Source: Chloracidobacterium validum
GTDB taxonomy: Bacteria > Acidobacteriota > Blastocatellia > Chloracidobacteriales > Chloracidobacteriaceae
DNA: 64,000 nucleotides
Assembly: GCF_018304825.1 (NCBI RefSeq)
Contig: NZ_CP072648.1
Location: forward strand, 1,843,501 to 1,907,500
Direction: 5' to 3'
Below are positions 1 to 9,150 of the stretch, one piece after another (within the stretch, counting starts at the first letter, position 1; the number at the start of each line of letters is the position of its first letter). The notes below the pieces were generated by a model. It did no database searches and was not told where the DNA came from. It worked only from the letters and a program-made list of their open reading frames with translations. The translations under genes and the position numbers were made by a program.

Positions 1-2
1 AA

Positions 3-383
3 GAGTACATTGCGCTCCTGCCGGAAACTGACCGGGTTCGGGCGCATGAAGCCGCCGAACGCATTCGGGCCGCAATTGAGAGCGCCCCGTTCACGGCGTC
101 GCTCCACGACCCCAATCTCAAGCTCAACTTGACCATTAGCGTAGGGATTTCGAGCTACCCGGGAGACGCCACCCAAGTCAACGACTTGATTGAGCGCGCC
201 GATGAAGCCATGTATGAGGCGAAAAGGCGCGGCCGCAACCTGGTTCAAATCGCTGGACAATCGTCAGCCACGCGCACGACACCGCCATCGCTTCCTACGG
301 CCGGCCGACCAATGCCTCGTTTGGAAGCCAACCCAACCGAACACCTCACCATCGAACAACCGAAACCGGCCGGAGATTCGTGA
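3..383 (+). CDS. C-terminal part of a GGDEF (diguanylate cyclase-type) protein, 5' truncated by the window edge
   Basis: The frame is open from the window edge. It reads EYIALLPETD, the segment just after the GGDEF signature, then a helix rich in Arg/Ala/Glu, then ISVGISSYPGD and ADEAMYEAKRRGRN, the classic last strand and helix of GGDEF domains. Such domains make cyclic di-GMP from two GTP in the cytoplasm. The signature itself and everything upstream lie outside the window, so activity and any sensor domain cannot be judged. A tail of about 45 Pro/Thr-rich residues follows the domain. The gene converges on the glutaredoxin-like gene at 418. The domain call is firm; catalytic competence is unknown. 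Confidence 0.85.
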   Translation, partial: EYIALLPETDRVRAHEAAERIRAAIESAPFTASLHDPNLKLNLTISVGISSYPGDATQVNDLIERADEAMYEAKRRGRNLVQIAGQSSATRTTPPSLPTAGRPMPRLEANPTEHLTIEQPKPAGDS

Positions 384-417
384 TGGCGCGTACTCACTGG
401 CGAGCTACCGCTTCTGG

Positions 418-681
418 CTAGTTGCCGCTTTCGGTGGATACGCTAGCATCCATCGCCAGTTCAGCCGTCAGACGATTGGGGTCAAACGGATTGAGCGAAA
501 ACATGCGGTCGCCAATCTCGATGACCGGAACCTTGGCCGACCGACCTAGCCGCTCAATAATATAAGACTTGGCAGCCGGGTTGCTTTCTAGCAAGATGTC
601 CTCAAACGCGACATTGCGTTGTTTGAGGAACTGCTTGGCTAGCATGCAATCAGTGCACCACTTGGTTGAATAGACTTTCAA
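418..681 (-). CDS. Glutaredoxin-like / mycoredoxin-type redox protein
   Basis: An 87-residue single-domain protein with a thioredoxin fold. The N-terminus is beta-strand, then a WCTDC (CxxC) active site at about residues 8-12, then the helix LAKQFLKQRNV. A VPVIEIGDRMF segment supplies the cis-proline loop of glutaredoxins at about residue 51. The length matches NrdH, mycoredoxin and Grx-like proteins (75-90 residues). It should reduce disulfides or mixed thiols in the cytosol; the reductant (glutathione, bacillithiol or thioredoxin reductase) cannot be told from sequence. The start is TTG at 681, chosen because GAGAG lies five bases upstream and no in-frame ATG is available. It is transcribed away from the pilus block. 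Confidence 0.85.
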   Translation of the reverse strand: MKVYSTKWCTDCMLAKQFLKQRNVAFEDILLESNPAAKSYIIERLGRSAKVPVIEIGDRMFSLNPFDPNRLTAELAMDASVSTESGN

Positions 682-965
682 AGCGACTCTCAGCAGGTAA
701 TAAACTGACGACCACTTTCAGGATGGTAGCTAACTTGCGGACGAGTGTCCAATCAGACCGACATCTTCAGCAGTGGAACCCCGTTGAACCAGCTTGCTTC
801 ACGGCCGAGCGACACAGGGACTGAACCGGTAATATCACGCGCCACCCACGTTAGCAGACAAAATTCAAAGGAACTGGTAAAACTCAACAACGTTCGACGC
901 ACCAATGCGACTGACGACAGCTCAACCCGAGTGAGGCCGAGACACCGCCACAGCGCATACCGACA

Positions 966-1688
966 ATGACAGTTAACCATATTCACCGGCTCAATCTTTC
1001 AGCCACCCCCTTCCACAATCGGCGACTCTTCTGGCTCGGACTAACGGTCGCGTTTGGACTCCTCTGTGGGGTTACAGGCTGGCTGGCCCAACGCTACCGG
1101 CAACTAGCCGGAGATGAACAACGCTACGTTGATCTTCGGAACGCCTCGCGGACCATGCTTGAGCGCGAGCAAGCACAACTCAACAAGGTACAGAAACAGA
1201 GCGCCGAGACAGGGCGGCAGCCCACCCCAGAGCAGGCGCGCGCCATGCGCGAAGCACTTTACTTGCTTGAGCGGCGCCAGCTTTCCTGGTCGCGCCTCAT
1301 GCTTCAGATGGAACAGCAACTCCCATCCAACATTCGCATCTTGCAGATCGCGTTTACGGACAAAGACGATGAGCGCTTGGGAGCGGGCGGCCGAGCCGAC
1401 CAAGACAAGAATCAAGACAAGAATTTCGACGCGCCGTTGCCGGTGTCGCAGGACATTCCATTTACCGTGACCGTTCGCGCTCCGACGCCGGAAGCGGTTA
1501 CGGATTTTATTCGCGCTTGTGATCGCCAAGGGACGTTTTACTTCAACCCTGACACGCAGTCCATTCCATCCGATACCCGGACGGCTACGGACAAAAAGGA
1601 AGTCGAATTCATGTTGCGTGGGCGTTACCGTCCGGGCAGCCCGGCGCTAACGCCAGACACCCCACCACCACTAGAGGTCAAACGATGA
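966..1688 (+). CDS. pilN: PilN-like type IV pilus inner-membrane alignment protein
   Basis: A 240-residue bitopic protein: a short cytoplasmic N-terminus carrying the PilN-type INLSxxPFxNRR-like motif (RLNLSATPFHNRR, residues 8-20), one membrane helix at about 22-42, a periplasmic coiled coil (about 45-115) and a small alpha/beta domain. PilN binds PilM through its N-terminus and pairs with PilO in the periplasm to link the pilus motor to the secretin. No pilM gene precedes it, although pilM usually does. Its TGA overlaps the ATG of the next gene (ATGA at 1685-1688), so translation of the two is probably coupled. The call rests on topology, the N-terminal motif and neighbouring pilO; sequence identity in this family is always low. 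Confidence 0.75.
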   Translation: MTVNHIHRLNLSATPFHNRRLFWLGLTVAFGLLCGVTGWLAQRYRQLAGDEQRYVDLRNASRTMLEREQAQLNKVQKQSAETGRQPTPEQARAMREALYLLERRQLSWSRLMLQMEQQLPSNIRILQIAFTDKDDERLGAGGRADQDKNQDKNFDAPLPVSQDIPFTVTVRAPTPEAVTDFIRACDRQGTFYFNPDTQSIPSDTRTATDKKEVEFMLRGRYRPGSPALTPDTPPPLEVKR

Positions 1689-2476
1689 CTTGGCTACAGC
1701 GGCACCCACTGGCTTGGCTCGGATGGCAGGGGACAGTTATCCGTCGGGGCTACTTTCGGTGGATTGAATGGGCTGGACTGTTGGCTTTCGTCTTGGGCTT
1801 GGCGGCCGTCCTCACGGGCTACCAAACGCTGGTCGCTCCCTTGAGTCAGCAACTCAACCGTATTTCACGCGAAACGAGTGACCTCCGGCGCCAGACCGAA
1901 ACAGCCCGGATGGAACGACAACGCTTGGAACGAGAAGCGGGGGCCTTTACCGAGGCAATGGAGAACTGGCGTCGCTTCGAGCGGGAGCACTTGCGCGACA
2001 CCCGCACCGGACAACTCGCGCTGATTGACGAAATCAATGCCCTGGCCCGCCAACATCAAGTCAAGCTGACGGATACCATCGCCTTCGCTCTCACTGATCA
2101 GTCCAAGCCGGGTTCGGGTGGGGCATCCGCGAATAACCGTACCAATCAAAGCATCCAGATGTACCCATCGTTCGATGTCAAGTTTGGGATTGCCGGCAGC
2201 TATCGCAACATTCGGCGCTTCGTTCATGGTCTTGAGCAAAGCCGCCAGTTTATCTTGCTGGAGCTTCTGAGCCTCACGCCCGAAGACAGGGAGGCCAAGC
2301 CAGGCCAGGCGTTTGACGTGACAGCCACAGGAATGCCGGCATCCACGTCGGGAGATATTGCTGTAACCTTAGCCCTGACCGCCTACTTTCGGCATGAGCG
2401 ATCCGAAGCAGTCGCAGCCCTGGCAACTGCGCGGCGCTCCGCCCAGGGAACCGCAGTTCAGCCGGTGAGACAGTAG
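1685..2476 (+). CDS. pilO: PilO-like type IV pilus inner-membrane alignment protein
   Basis: A 263-residue bitopic protein with one membrane helix at about residues 28-48, then a long Arg/Glu-rich coiled coil (about 55-110) and a periplasmic ferredoxin-like domain. The topology, size and position directly after PilN are those of PilO, its heterodimer partner. The start ATG overlaps the stop of pilN by four bases. A Ser/Gly/Asn-rich loop (about 139-152) interrupts the periplasmic domain. The next gene begins two bases after its stop, so these genes are almost certainly one transcript. Expected role: periplasmic part of the pilus alignment complex, with no enzymatic activity. Confidence 0.72.
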   Translation: MTWLQRHPLAWLGWQGTVIRRGYFRWIEWAGLLAFVLGLAAVLTGYQTLVAPLSQQLNRISRETSDLRRQTETARMERQRLEREAGAFTEAMENWRRFEREHLRDTRTGQLALIDEINALARQHQVKLTDTIAFALTDQSKPGSGGASANNRTNQSIQMYPSFDVKFGIAGSYRNIRRFVHGLEQSRQFILLELLSLTPEDREAKPGQAFDVTATGMPASTSGDIAVTLALTAYFRHERSEAVAALATARRSAQGTAVQPVRQ

Positions 2477-2478
2477 CC

Positions 2479-3570
2479 ATGAATCAAACGCACAAAACAA
2501 TCGTTGTTGGCGGACTCTTCGTTGGCTCATTGGCGCTCCTCCTTTACGTCTGGTTCAGTGATGGCACGTCATCATCCGGCGGGGTCGCGCCGCTGCGCCC
2601 CGGACTCATCCGGGCAACGGATTTAGAACAGGGCACAGCGCCAACGAAGGAAGTTATTGCCTCCCAACCGACGGTGGCGGATGGTCTGCTCGTTCGCATG
2701 GCGCGGGTGACGCTCACGCCGGCACGGCCACGCTCCGTGCCGGAAGCAACGCGCAACATTTTTGATTATCCACCCCCGCCACCACCAAAGCCTGTTCCAC
2801 CACCCCCGCCACCGCCGATTACGCTCCAGTCGCTTTCGCCACAGCGTGTCTTTGCCCGGTCAACACTCAGCTATGAACTCCTCGTGCAAGGTCAGCCCCT
2901 GCCTGAAGGGGCGCGGGTCATCCTGGACGGGCAACTCGTCGCTTCTGAGCGAACCAGTGACAACCAGCTACGTGTGCGCCTGACGCCCGACCTGACGGCA
3001 AACGCCCGCAATGCGACGGTGCGGGTCATTGTTCCTGGGCAAGCTACAAAGTGGTACTCCAACGACCTGACATTGATGGTTGAAGCTCCCCCCAATCCAA
3101 ATGACCAGTATCGGTACATTGGTCTCGTCACGGATGCCGGAGGGCAAAATCCACGGGCCATCCTGGCAACTGACACCGAGTATCAAACCGTTCGCCCAAG
3201 TGAGCCGATTGGACGCTTTCGGGTCAAGACCATCACCCGCGACCAAGTCGTGCTGGAAGATACGCAACTACCGGGCGTCAGCCACACAATGCCGCTCTCC
3301 AGCGGCCCGCCGCTGGCAGGCGGGGTGCCACCGGTCAGCGGCTACCCGCAACCTCCTCAGCCCGTCTATCAAGCGCCACAGGGCTATCAGCTCCAACCTC
3401 AGTACAACCCCGGCCAACCTGTTACCAGCGATCCCAACCTGACGGTCAAACCCCAGGAAGGCAACGTCGGCATGCCGGTCATTGTTGGCGAGCCCGGTGT
3501 CCTCAAGCCGGTGGACGGTCAAGGGCGCCCCCAGCGACCTTTCAATCGCCAGCGTCCGCCCAACCAATAA
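2479..3570 (+). CDS. PilP/GspC-like pilus assembly protein with a proline-rich linker and an inserted Ig-like domain
   Basis: A 363-residue protein with one N-terminal membrane helix (about 8-26), a proline tract of the form PPPPPPKPVPPPPPPP (about 98-113), an all-beta segment resembling an IPT/Ig domain (about 115-200), and a stretch reading YIGLVTDAGG, then EPIGRFRVKTITRDQVVLED. This last part fits the small beta domain of PilP/GspC that contacts the secretin. The C-terminus is Pro/Gln-rich and looks disordered. Position after pilN-pilO is where pilP normally lies. The Ig-like insertion makes it about twice the usual PilP length (about 175 residues). Medium confidence: operon position and the beta-domain pattern support it, but it is not a close match to any PilP I can recall. 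Confidence 0.55.
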   Translation: MNQTHKTIVVGGLFVGSLALLLYVWFSDGTSSSGGVAPLRPGLIRATDLEQGTAPTKEVIASQPTVADGLLVRMARVTLTPARPRSVPEATRNIFDYPPPPPPKPVPPPPPPPITLQSLSPQRVFARSTLSYELLVQGQPLPEGARVILDGQLVASERTSDNQLRVRLTPDLTANARNATVRVIVPGQATKWYSNDLTLMVEAPPNPNDQYRYIGLVTDAGGQNPRAILATDTEYQTVRPSEPIGRFRVKTITRDQVVLEDTQLPGVSHTMPLSSGPPLAGGVPPVSGYPQPPQPVYQAPQGYQLQPQYNPGQPVTSDPNLTVKPQEGNVGMPVIVGEPGVLKPVDGQGRPQRPFNRQRPPNQ

Positions 3571-3611
3571 CCTTCACTTGCTTCACACCTGCTTTAGAAC
3601 ACTCGCTAGCG

Positions 3612-4373
3612 ATGCGTATTTCCGGCTATAGCCGCCTGCGGACGACCACGGCGCGTTTGATTGGTTGGCGTCGGCGACGCCGTCGCCCTGAGCGCGGCTA
3701 CCTGCTGCTCTTTTTCATATTTGCGTTGGCGGCAATGATGATTGTGCTCACCCTGACGGCCGACACGAGAGAAGCCGAGCGACAACGGGAACGCGAAGCC
3801 GAGTTTATCGCGCGCGGCTGTGCCGTCGCCCGCGCGATTGCCCGTTACAACAACGCCGGACGCATTGCTCCACTCAATCCTGGGACGCCATTTCCGCTCA
3901 AGCTCAGAGACCTGACCAAAGAAGTGAACATCAACGGGCTGCGGATGCGATTGCTCCGCCCCTCGGCCATCAACGACCCCTTTACCGGCCGCGAGTGGCG
4001 AGTCGTACGGATTGGCGATCCGCTGGTAAGGCGCTATCTGGAGCGCTGGTCAGCCTTCACCGGACAGCCCGTGCCAGCCAACTACGTGGCGCTCACCGCC
4101 AGCGTGCTGAACCAGGGCGGCTTTGGGGGGAACTTCGATCCACTGGGCGGCGCATCTGAACCCGGCGAGGATGACGACGACGATGGATTTGCCTCACCGC
4201 GGCCGATTGTCGGCGTGGTGGGCCGGCTGCCCAAGCCGGCCTTTACAGCGCTGTTTGGCGAAGACGTTACCTACGACGAATGGCTTTTCATGTATGGACC
4301 CATCGTGACTCGCCCGGATGGCATCGTCATTGGCGGCACACCCTGCGAGCGGCCAATCTTACCGCCACCGTAA
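3612..4373 (+). CDS. Pseudopilin-like membrane-anchored protein (type II secretion / pilus minor component)
   Basis: A 253-residue protein. A highly basic N-terminus (WRRRRRRPERGY) leads into one hydrophobic helix (about 32-53), then REAERQREREAEFIARG, a signature often seen in acidobacterial and myxobacterial pseudopilin-like proteins. The prepilin-like junction RGY is present, but position +5 is not Glu (GYLLLF), so methylation and normal pilin assembly are doubtful. The middle segment (FTGREWRVVRIGD) is conserved-looking; a DDDDD acidic loop sits near residue 189. It is separated from the PilP-like gene by 41 bases and from the kinase by 135 bases. Likely an accessory or minor pseudopilin; exact role unknown. 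Confidence 0.6.
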   Translation: MRISGYSRLRTTTARLIGWRRRRRRPERGYLLLFFIFALAAMMIVLTLTADTREAERQREREAEFIARGCAVARAIARYNNAGRIAPLNPGTPFPLKLRDLTKEVNINGLRMRLLRPSAINDPFTGREWRVVRIGDPLVRRYLERWSAFTGQPVPANYVALTASVLNQGGFGGNFDPLGGASEPGEDDDDDGFASPRPIVGVVGRLPKPAFTALFGEDVTYDEWLFMYGPIVTRPDGIVIGGTPCERPILPPP

Positions 4374-4508
4374 ACTTGCAGCCAATGACTGGACGCTCCC
4401 CAGCCCAACGTGTGATAGTTAGATAGGCTCAGTCCGCACATCATCTGGCGAAGCCTCTCCCGGTGCGCTAACGACTTGGTCTGATACCAATCCGGTCCTG
4501 ATCTCTGT

Positions 4509-6389
4509 ATGAAAGAGTGTCCCAAGTGCAAACACTGCTTTGAGGATGAACTCCTGACTTGCCCGCACGATGGGGCGGCGCTGGCTCAGTCCTTTCGTGG
4601 GAGCGTTCTTCTCGACAATAAATACCGACTCGAAAAGTGCCTGGGGCGGGGTGGCATGGGCGCGGTCTATCGCGCCAAGCACATCCATTTAGGGCGGACC
4701 GTGGCCATCAAAACCTTGCTTCAGGAATATGCGGCCTCGGATGCCACCGCAATTAATCGCTTTCAACGTGAAGCCCGCGCCGCCAGTGCGGTTGAGCACC
4801 CTAATGTGGTTCGGGCGCTGGATTTTGGCCTCACGGCCGAGGGAACGCGGTACATCGTTATGGAATATGTCGAAGGGCGACCGCTCAACGACATCATTTT
4901 CCGCGAAGCACCCATGGCCCCGTCGCGGGTGCTCAAGATTTTCAAGCAAGCCATTGCCGGTATCGCCGCCGCTCATGACCTGAAGCTTGTCCACCGCGAC
5001 CTAAAACCCGCCAACATCATGGTTTATGAACCAGTGAAGAGTGGCAACCTGGAGGACATGGGGCTCATCCTCACCGAAGCCGACGCCCAGCCTACTGAAG
5101 AACCCGAAATGACCGTCAAGGTGCTTGACTTCGGGTTGGCAAAAATCCTCAACGATGAAATTCTCGGCGATGACCATGCTGACCTGAAAACCGGCATCAT
5201 GGGAACGCCCTTTTACATGTCACCGGAACAATGTTCGTCCAAGCCGGTGGATGCGCGTTCAGACATTTACAGTCTGGGCGTCATTCTTTACCAAATGCTC
5301 ACCAAGGACGTTCCCTTTCGGGGTGACTCCTTCGCGGCGATTGTCTCTGGCCACTTGACTCAGTCGCCACCAAGCATTCGAGCGCGGAACCCCGATGTGT
5401 CGCCAGAGCTTGAGGCGGTCATCTTGCGCGCGCTGGCCAAAAATCCGGCGAACCGCCACGCCAGTGCCCGCGAGTTGCTGGCCGAACTCGAAGCGGCCAT
5501 TGCGCCCAAGCCATCGGCAAATACGGCGGCCCTGCTGCAAACCATACCGACCCTGTTCATCACCAGTGTCCCCGGCAACTGTAGCGTTGAGGTGGACGGT
5601 GACTTTCGAGGCAAGACCAACGCCAACGGCAAGCTCGAACTGCGGCTGCCGCCGGGGGAATATCGCATCCGGTTCACGTCCCCTGGCTGGAACGACCAGG
5701 CGCGGACGGTTGTGATGAGCCAGAGCGACCAAACGCTGGAGATTAAGCTGACCCACAAGACAACCGTCATGGCAACAGTGCCGGTGGGCCCTCCATCGCT
5801 CCCATCCCGGCCGGCTCCTGGCAGCTTTGCTCCCGCGACGCAGACGCTGTCACCCAGCACTGGGGGACTACGGCCGCCAGGTGAAAGAGCACTGGCGCCA
5901 ACCAGCACTTCTTCACTAAGTGCATTGCCAAACGCCCCCCTGTCAGGCGCGGTCATCAGCACAAGTCTCAACCTGACAATTGACAGTCTGCTCGCCATCC
6001 TCGGCATCATCGCCGGCCTTGCCGCCTTCACGGTATTTCCATCCGATCCACTCTCGCTGCGCTGGGAGAAAACGCTGATGTCGGGGATCAGTTGGTGGGT
6101 TGCCGCAGCCGGGGTCCTCGCCACGCTGGCCGTGCCGGTCTGTCTTCTCTTGGCGGATTATGCCTATCCCTATCGGCCAGTCCCGCTGCTTGTCACCATC
6201 TTCAACATTGCCCGCGCTGGTTTTCTGGTCGTGTTGGTAGGCGGCACGGTGATTGCGGCCCTGGGGGCGCTGCTCAATCACTGGGAGCTACCTTCCTTTG
6301 CCTGGTTTGCCATCCGTGGGGCAGCGATTATTGCCTTCGCTGGGTTGTACCGCCGCCTGGCTGCCCGCCGGCGGGCAGTGATCGTCTGA
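4509..6389 (+). CDS. Membrane-bound Ser/Thr protein kinase with zinc ribbon, kinase, PEGA and four-helix membrane domains
   Basis: 626 residues. An N-terminal zinc-ribbon-like pattern (CPKCKHC at 4-10, CPH at 18-20) precedes a Hanks-type kinase: glycine loop GRGGMG (46-51), VAIK lysine (68), HRDLKPAN with D164, DFG at 207-209 and GTPFYMSPEQ. All catalytic residues are intact. About 36 residues separate the catalytic loop from DFG, including an acidic insertion, whereas about 10 is usual. A PEGA domain (about 345-415) and a Pro/Ser linker follow, then about four membrane helices from residue 490 to the end. The order is unusual because the PEGA domain precedes all membrane segments and so should be cytoplasmic. 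It lies inside the pilus block and could phosphorylate pilus components, which is inference from location. Confidence 0.9.
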   Translation: MKECPKCKHCFEDELLTCPHDGAALAQSFRGSVLLDNKYRLEKCLGRGGMGAVYRAKHIHLGRTVAIKTLLQEYAASDATAINRFQREARAASAVEHPNVVRALDFGLTAEGTRYIVMEYVEGRPLNDIIFREAPMAPSRVLKIFKQAIAGIAAAHDLKLVHRDLKPANIMVYEPVKSGNLEDMGLILTEADAQPTEEPEMTVKVLDFGLAKILNDEILGDDHADLKTGIMGTPFYMSPEQCSSKPVDARSDIYSLGVILYQMLTKDVPFRGDSFAAIVSGHLTQSPPSIRARNPDVSPELEAVILRALAKNPANRHASARELLAELEAAIAPKPSANTAALLQTIPTLFITSVPGNCSVEVDGDFRGKTNANGKLELRLPPGEYRIRFTSPGWNDQARTVVMSQSDQTLEIKLTHKTTVMATVPVGPPSLPSRPAPGSFAPATQTLSPSTGGLRPPGERALAPTSTSSLSALPNAPLSGAVISTSLNLTIDSLLAILGIIAGLAAFTVFPSDPLSLRWEKTLMSGISWWVAAAGVLATLAVPVCLLLADYAYPYRPVPLLVTIFNIARAGFLVVLVGGTVIAALGALLNHWELPSFAWFAIRGAAIIAFAGLYRRLAARRRAVIV

Positions 6390-6587
6390 GAAGTGTCTGG
6401 CTGAGACCGTTACTTTTTGTGACAGTCCTTGCCTGAGCTTCGTGGCGTGCCAGTCCGTCACCAAGTCGCTTTCATCGCATAAGGTCTTTACTGACACCAT
6501 GTTACCGATAGCCAACGCAAAGCCGAGGGCTGTGGCATAGGATTTGTCTATTCTTTGGGCAGAAACTATCCAAGCGCGAGGTCAGGT

Positions 6588-7355
6588 ATGCAACGCACAG
6601 GGCATCGGCTCTACCGTCAGGAACGTGGTTACTCACTTATCGAGATCATCGTTGTCGCCGCACTGATTGGTATCCTGGCAGCAATCTCGGGGATTTTTGT
6701 CATTTCCTACCGAAAGTCGGTAGCGGCTGATTCAGCCGGGAGCGATTTGGCCGCGGCCATTCGCGAAACCCGCGCGACGGCCATGGGACAGCGCAATACC
6801 TATCAAATGATCTTGTTCCGCCGACCGACCGAGAACTCCGATGGCTATGTCGTCATCCGCTACACGAACAATGCGCTCAACGTCACGACGGATACGGGTT
6901 ACACCACCACGGCGACCCTGATCAGCCGCAATAGCTTGCCCACAGATTATCGGTTTCAACGCTTCACAGAAAGTGGAGCGGGGGTCATTACGCCCCCGCC
7001 AACCATCTTAAGTCTGCCGGAGCTTCCCTTCACAACGAACACATTCACATTCCTCACCGAGCGCGGCGTGGACCTTGGTATGAGCGGGCCGAGTGCCATC
7101 CTAACCTTCAAAAGCGATGGCTCGATCATCAACACCCCGCCCAACGCTGACCCAACCTCGAATTTGAACAATGTCCCCTTCAATGGTGTCATTTTCCTGA
7201 GCAGTGATATTGGCGACCCAGCCACGCGGAGTCGGCAGGCGCGCGCGCTGACTATCCTTGGACTGACCGGACGGGTAACCATGTGGAAAAACGCGGGTGG
7301 AAACGCCCCCGGCACGGGTATCTGGGTCAGCGGTAGCCGCCAAGCCAGCGAGTGA
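6588..7355 (+). CDS. GspH-type pseudopilin with prepilin cleavage motif
   Basis: 255 residues from the ATG at 6588. A TTG 33 bases earlier would add 11 residues, but the ATG gives the usual short basic leader. The leader RQERG is followed by YSLIEIIVVAALIGIL, a textbook type III prepilin signal: cleavage after Gly, Glu at +5, then a hydrophobic helix. The first mature helix continues through a GspH-like pattern (DLAAAIRETRATAMGQRN), and the C-terminal domain is beta-rich with a DIGDPATRSRQARALTILG segment. The product should be cleaved by a prepilin peptidase and act as a minor pilin or tip component. It starts the second half of the pilus block, 198 bases after the kinase gene. Confidence 0.85.
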   Translation: MQRTGHRLYRQERGYSLIEIIVVAALIGILAAISGIFVISYRKSVAADSAGSDLAAAIRETRATAMGQRNTYQMILFRRPTENSDGYVVIRYTNNALNVTTDTGYTTTATLISRNSLPTDYRFQRFTESGAGVITPPPTILSLPELPFTTNTFTFLTERGVDLGMSGPSAILTFKSDGSIINTPPNADPTSNLNNVPFNGVIFLSSDIGDPATRSRQARALTILGLTGRVTMWKNAGGNAPGTGIWVSGSRQASE

Positions 7356-7441
7356 CTGATGGTGGCACGCACTTCCACTGCCCAGTCATTCCTGACCAAC
7401 AGCAGTCCAACCCAAATCTGATTTTTTGGAGGCTTGCCTCT

Positions 7442-9058
7442 ATGCCATCGTCCACACGTTTTTCATTGCCTATCGCCCGGCTCCCCCGCCGTCCAGATTT
7501 GGGGTTCTCACTGGTTGAACTCCTGGTTGTCGCTGGCATCCTAACAATTGCCATGGCGGCCGTGATGGGAACGTTATCGCTGGCGCTCCAGACGAGTCGT
7601 AATAACTCCTCGCTGGTCGAGGCAAATAACAATGTCCGGGCCGCGCTCAATTTCATTAAAAATGATTTGGACAATGTTGGAGAGTTGCCGCTGACCAGCG
7701 TTTTCTCTACCGGAACGGCGAACCCAAAGTTAGGCGCACCAGCGGTCTACGTGCGCAGTGGCTTTTTGCAAGCGCGTGGCTTTCCGGTTGGCGTCGGCAG
7801 CACTGCGCCCAATCGCATTGGGGGAGTTGTGCCACTATTGGAAAGTGGCACCATTAGCACAACCTGCGACATTATCTCCCCAATCCAGGCCTGGACTAGG
7901 GTGGCTGGTGGAGCAACCGCCGTGGGGTCTTTTACGGCACCCAATATTGTTGCCAACCAAGGCTACGCTGCGGTGGATGGCACTTCAGCCGCAACCCGCT
8001 ATCCGAATCTGCGCGTTTATCCAGGAGCCTGTGACCGAACAGAAGTCGCCACGGCCTACGGCAACGGGAGTCACCAACTCATCACCTTGCAGGTCAATCC
8101 TGTGCCGGTTGCCCTGCGCGTCAGAGTGCCAGACCCGGCTAACCCAGGTGGCGAGATTATTCAGCGCCAAATTTTCCCGGTTGAAGCAACATTCTCGGCG
8201 CGGGCGCAAGTGAGTGGTTCCAGCCTTGTCTTGCAGCCAGAAATCTACCCCGGCCCTGAAACCTATGGGGGAACGATTCCGCCGGGAACGCCAATCAATC
8301 TCAACCCGCGACGGGTCGCTCCAAACGTTGTTCTGAACGCAAACCCATTCGTCAATCCAGCCGACATTCTGCTTGGACGGCGGCTACGCCCCTACGTGGA
8401 TACGCTGTTGTTGACCTACCAGTACACGCCACCGGGTTCACCGCCGCCGCCACCCACCCTGCTTTCGGTGCTCGGCTTGGTCACTGGCATTGACGGCAAC
8501 AACATTGTTTTGCAAGGCAATGATTTGGCCGGCATCAACCCCGCCAACTGGGGGGATATCATCCAGAATAATGTGCCCGTCACCATTACGCGCATGCGCC
8601 TGTCGCACTATTTCGTCGGGTGGAACGGTGGCGACGCCCCGCCCATTCTGTTCTATCGGGAGGGAGGATTGCTGGCCCCGCTTGCCTTCGATGTTGAAAA
8701 TTTTCGCATGTCTTTTGACTTGGTTGACGAGGGAGCCGTCACTGCGGCGGGCGTGCCCATCCAGGGAATTATGTTCAATACCGATCAAACAACCCCAGCC
8801 CCACCAGCCACCAGTTTAGGCGTGCCGGTTTCCTTTCCGCCAGGCGCGGGTCCATCGCCCGACCCCAACCCACCCCGCTCGCCGCTCACCACTAAAACTC
8901 AAGTGCGAATGGTTCGGCTGACGGTGTATGGACGCACCAATGAGCGCGAACGAGCGCTCATCAATGCTGACGCGCCCATTCCCGATGCTTTCAATCGCGG
9001 TTATTTCCACGTATCGGAGCGCACTACGGTTGGGTTACGTAACCTCGCGCCCCAGTAG
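7442..9058 (+). CDS. PilW/PulJ-like minor pilin
   Basis: 538 residues from ATG 7442, chosen because GGAGG at 7428-7432 lies nine bases upstream and because this start yields a normal prepilin leader; the longer open frame back to 7352 overlaps the previous gene. The leader ends RPDLG, followed by FSLVELLVVAGILTIAMAAV (cleavage after Gly, Glu at +5, hydrophobic helix). At over 500 residues it is larger than typical PilW (about 250-350). The extra length is a beta-rich, Pro/Asn-rich C-terminal region containing a PPPPP tract. With the GspH-like and PilX-like neighbours it matches a minor-pilin set that primes pilus assembly or displays tip adhesins. Confidence 0.8.
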   Translation: MPSSTRFSLPIARLPRRPDLGFSLVELLVVAGILTIAMAAVMGTLSLALQTSRNNSSLVEANNNVRAALNFIKNDLDNVGELPLTSVFSTGTANPKLGAPAVYVRSGFLQARGFPVGVGSTAPNRIGGVVPLLESGTISTTCDIISPIQAWTRVAGGATAVGSFTAPNIVANQGYAAVDGTSAATRYPNLRVYPGACDRTEVATAYGNGSHQLITLQVNPVPVALRVRVPDPANPGGEIIQRQIFPVEATFSARAQVSGSSLVLQPEIYPGPETYGGTIPPGTPINLNPRRVAPNVVLNANPFVNPADILLGRRLRPYVDTLLLTYQYTPPGSPPPPPTLLSVLGLVTGIDGNNIVLQGNDLAGINPANWGDIIQNNVPVTITRMRLSHYFVGWNGGDAPPILFYREGGLLAPLAFDVENFRMSFDLVDEGAVTAAGVPIQGIMFNTDQTTPAPPATSLGVPVSFPPGAGPSPDPNPPRSPLTTKTQVRMVRLTVYGRTNERERALINADAPIPDAFNRGYFHVSERTTVGLRNLAPQ

Positions 9059-9150
9059 TGAACTTCCACACCCAGTACATGACTGTCAAACGAACCCACA
9101 CACCTGACATCCCTTGACCATGCAAGACTCTCTTGAAGGATGACATTGCC

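Noticed and set aside
745-969. A 74-codon open frame whose stop overlaps the pilN start (ATGA).
   Set aside because: The overlap looks like coupling, but the product has low complexity, no recognisable fold and an unconvincing start (GTG without a clear ribosome site). The 284-base stretch 682-965 is better read as leader and promoter region, though no clear promoter was seen.
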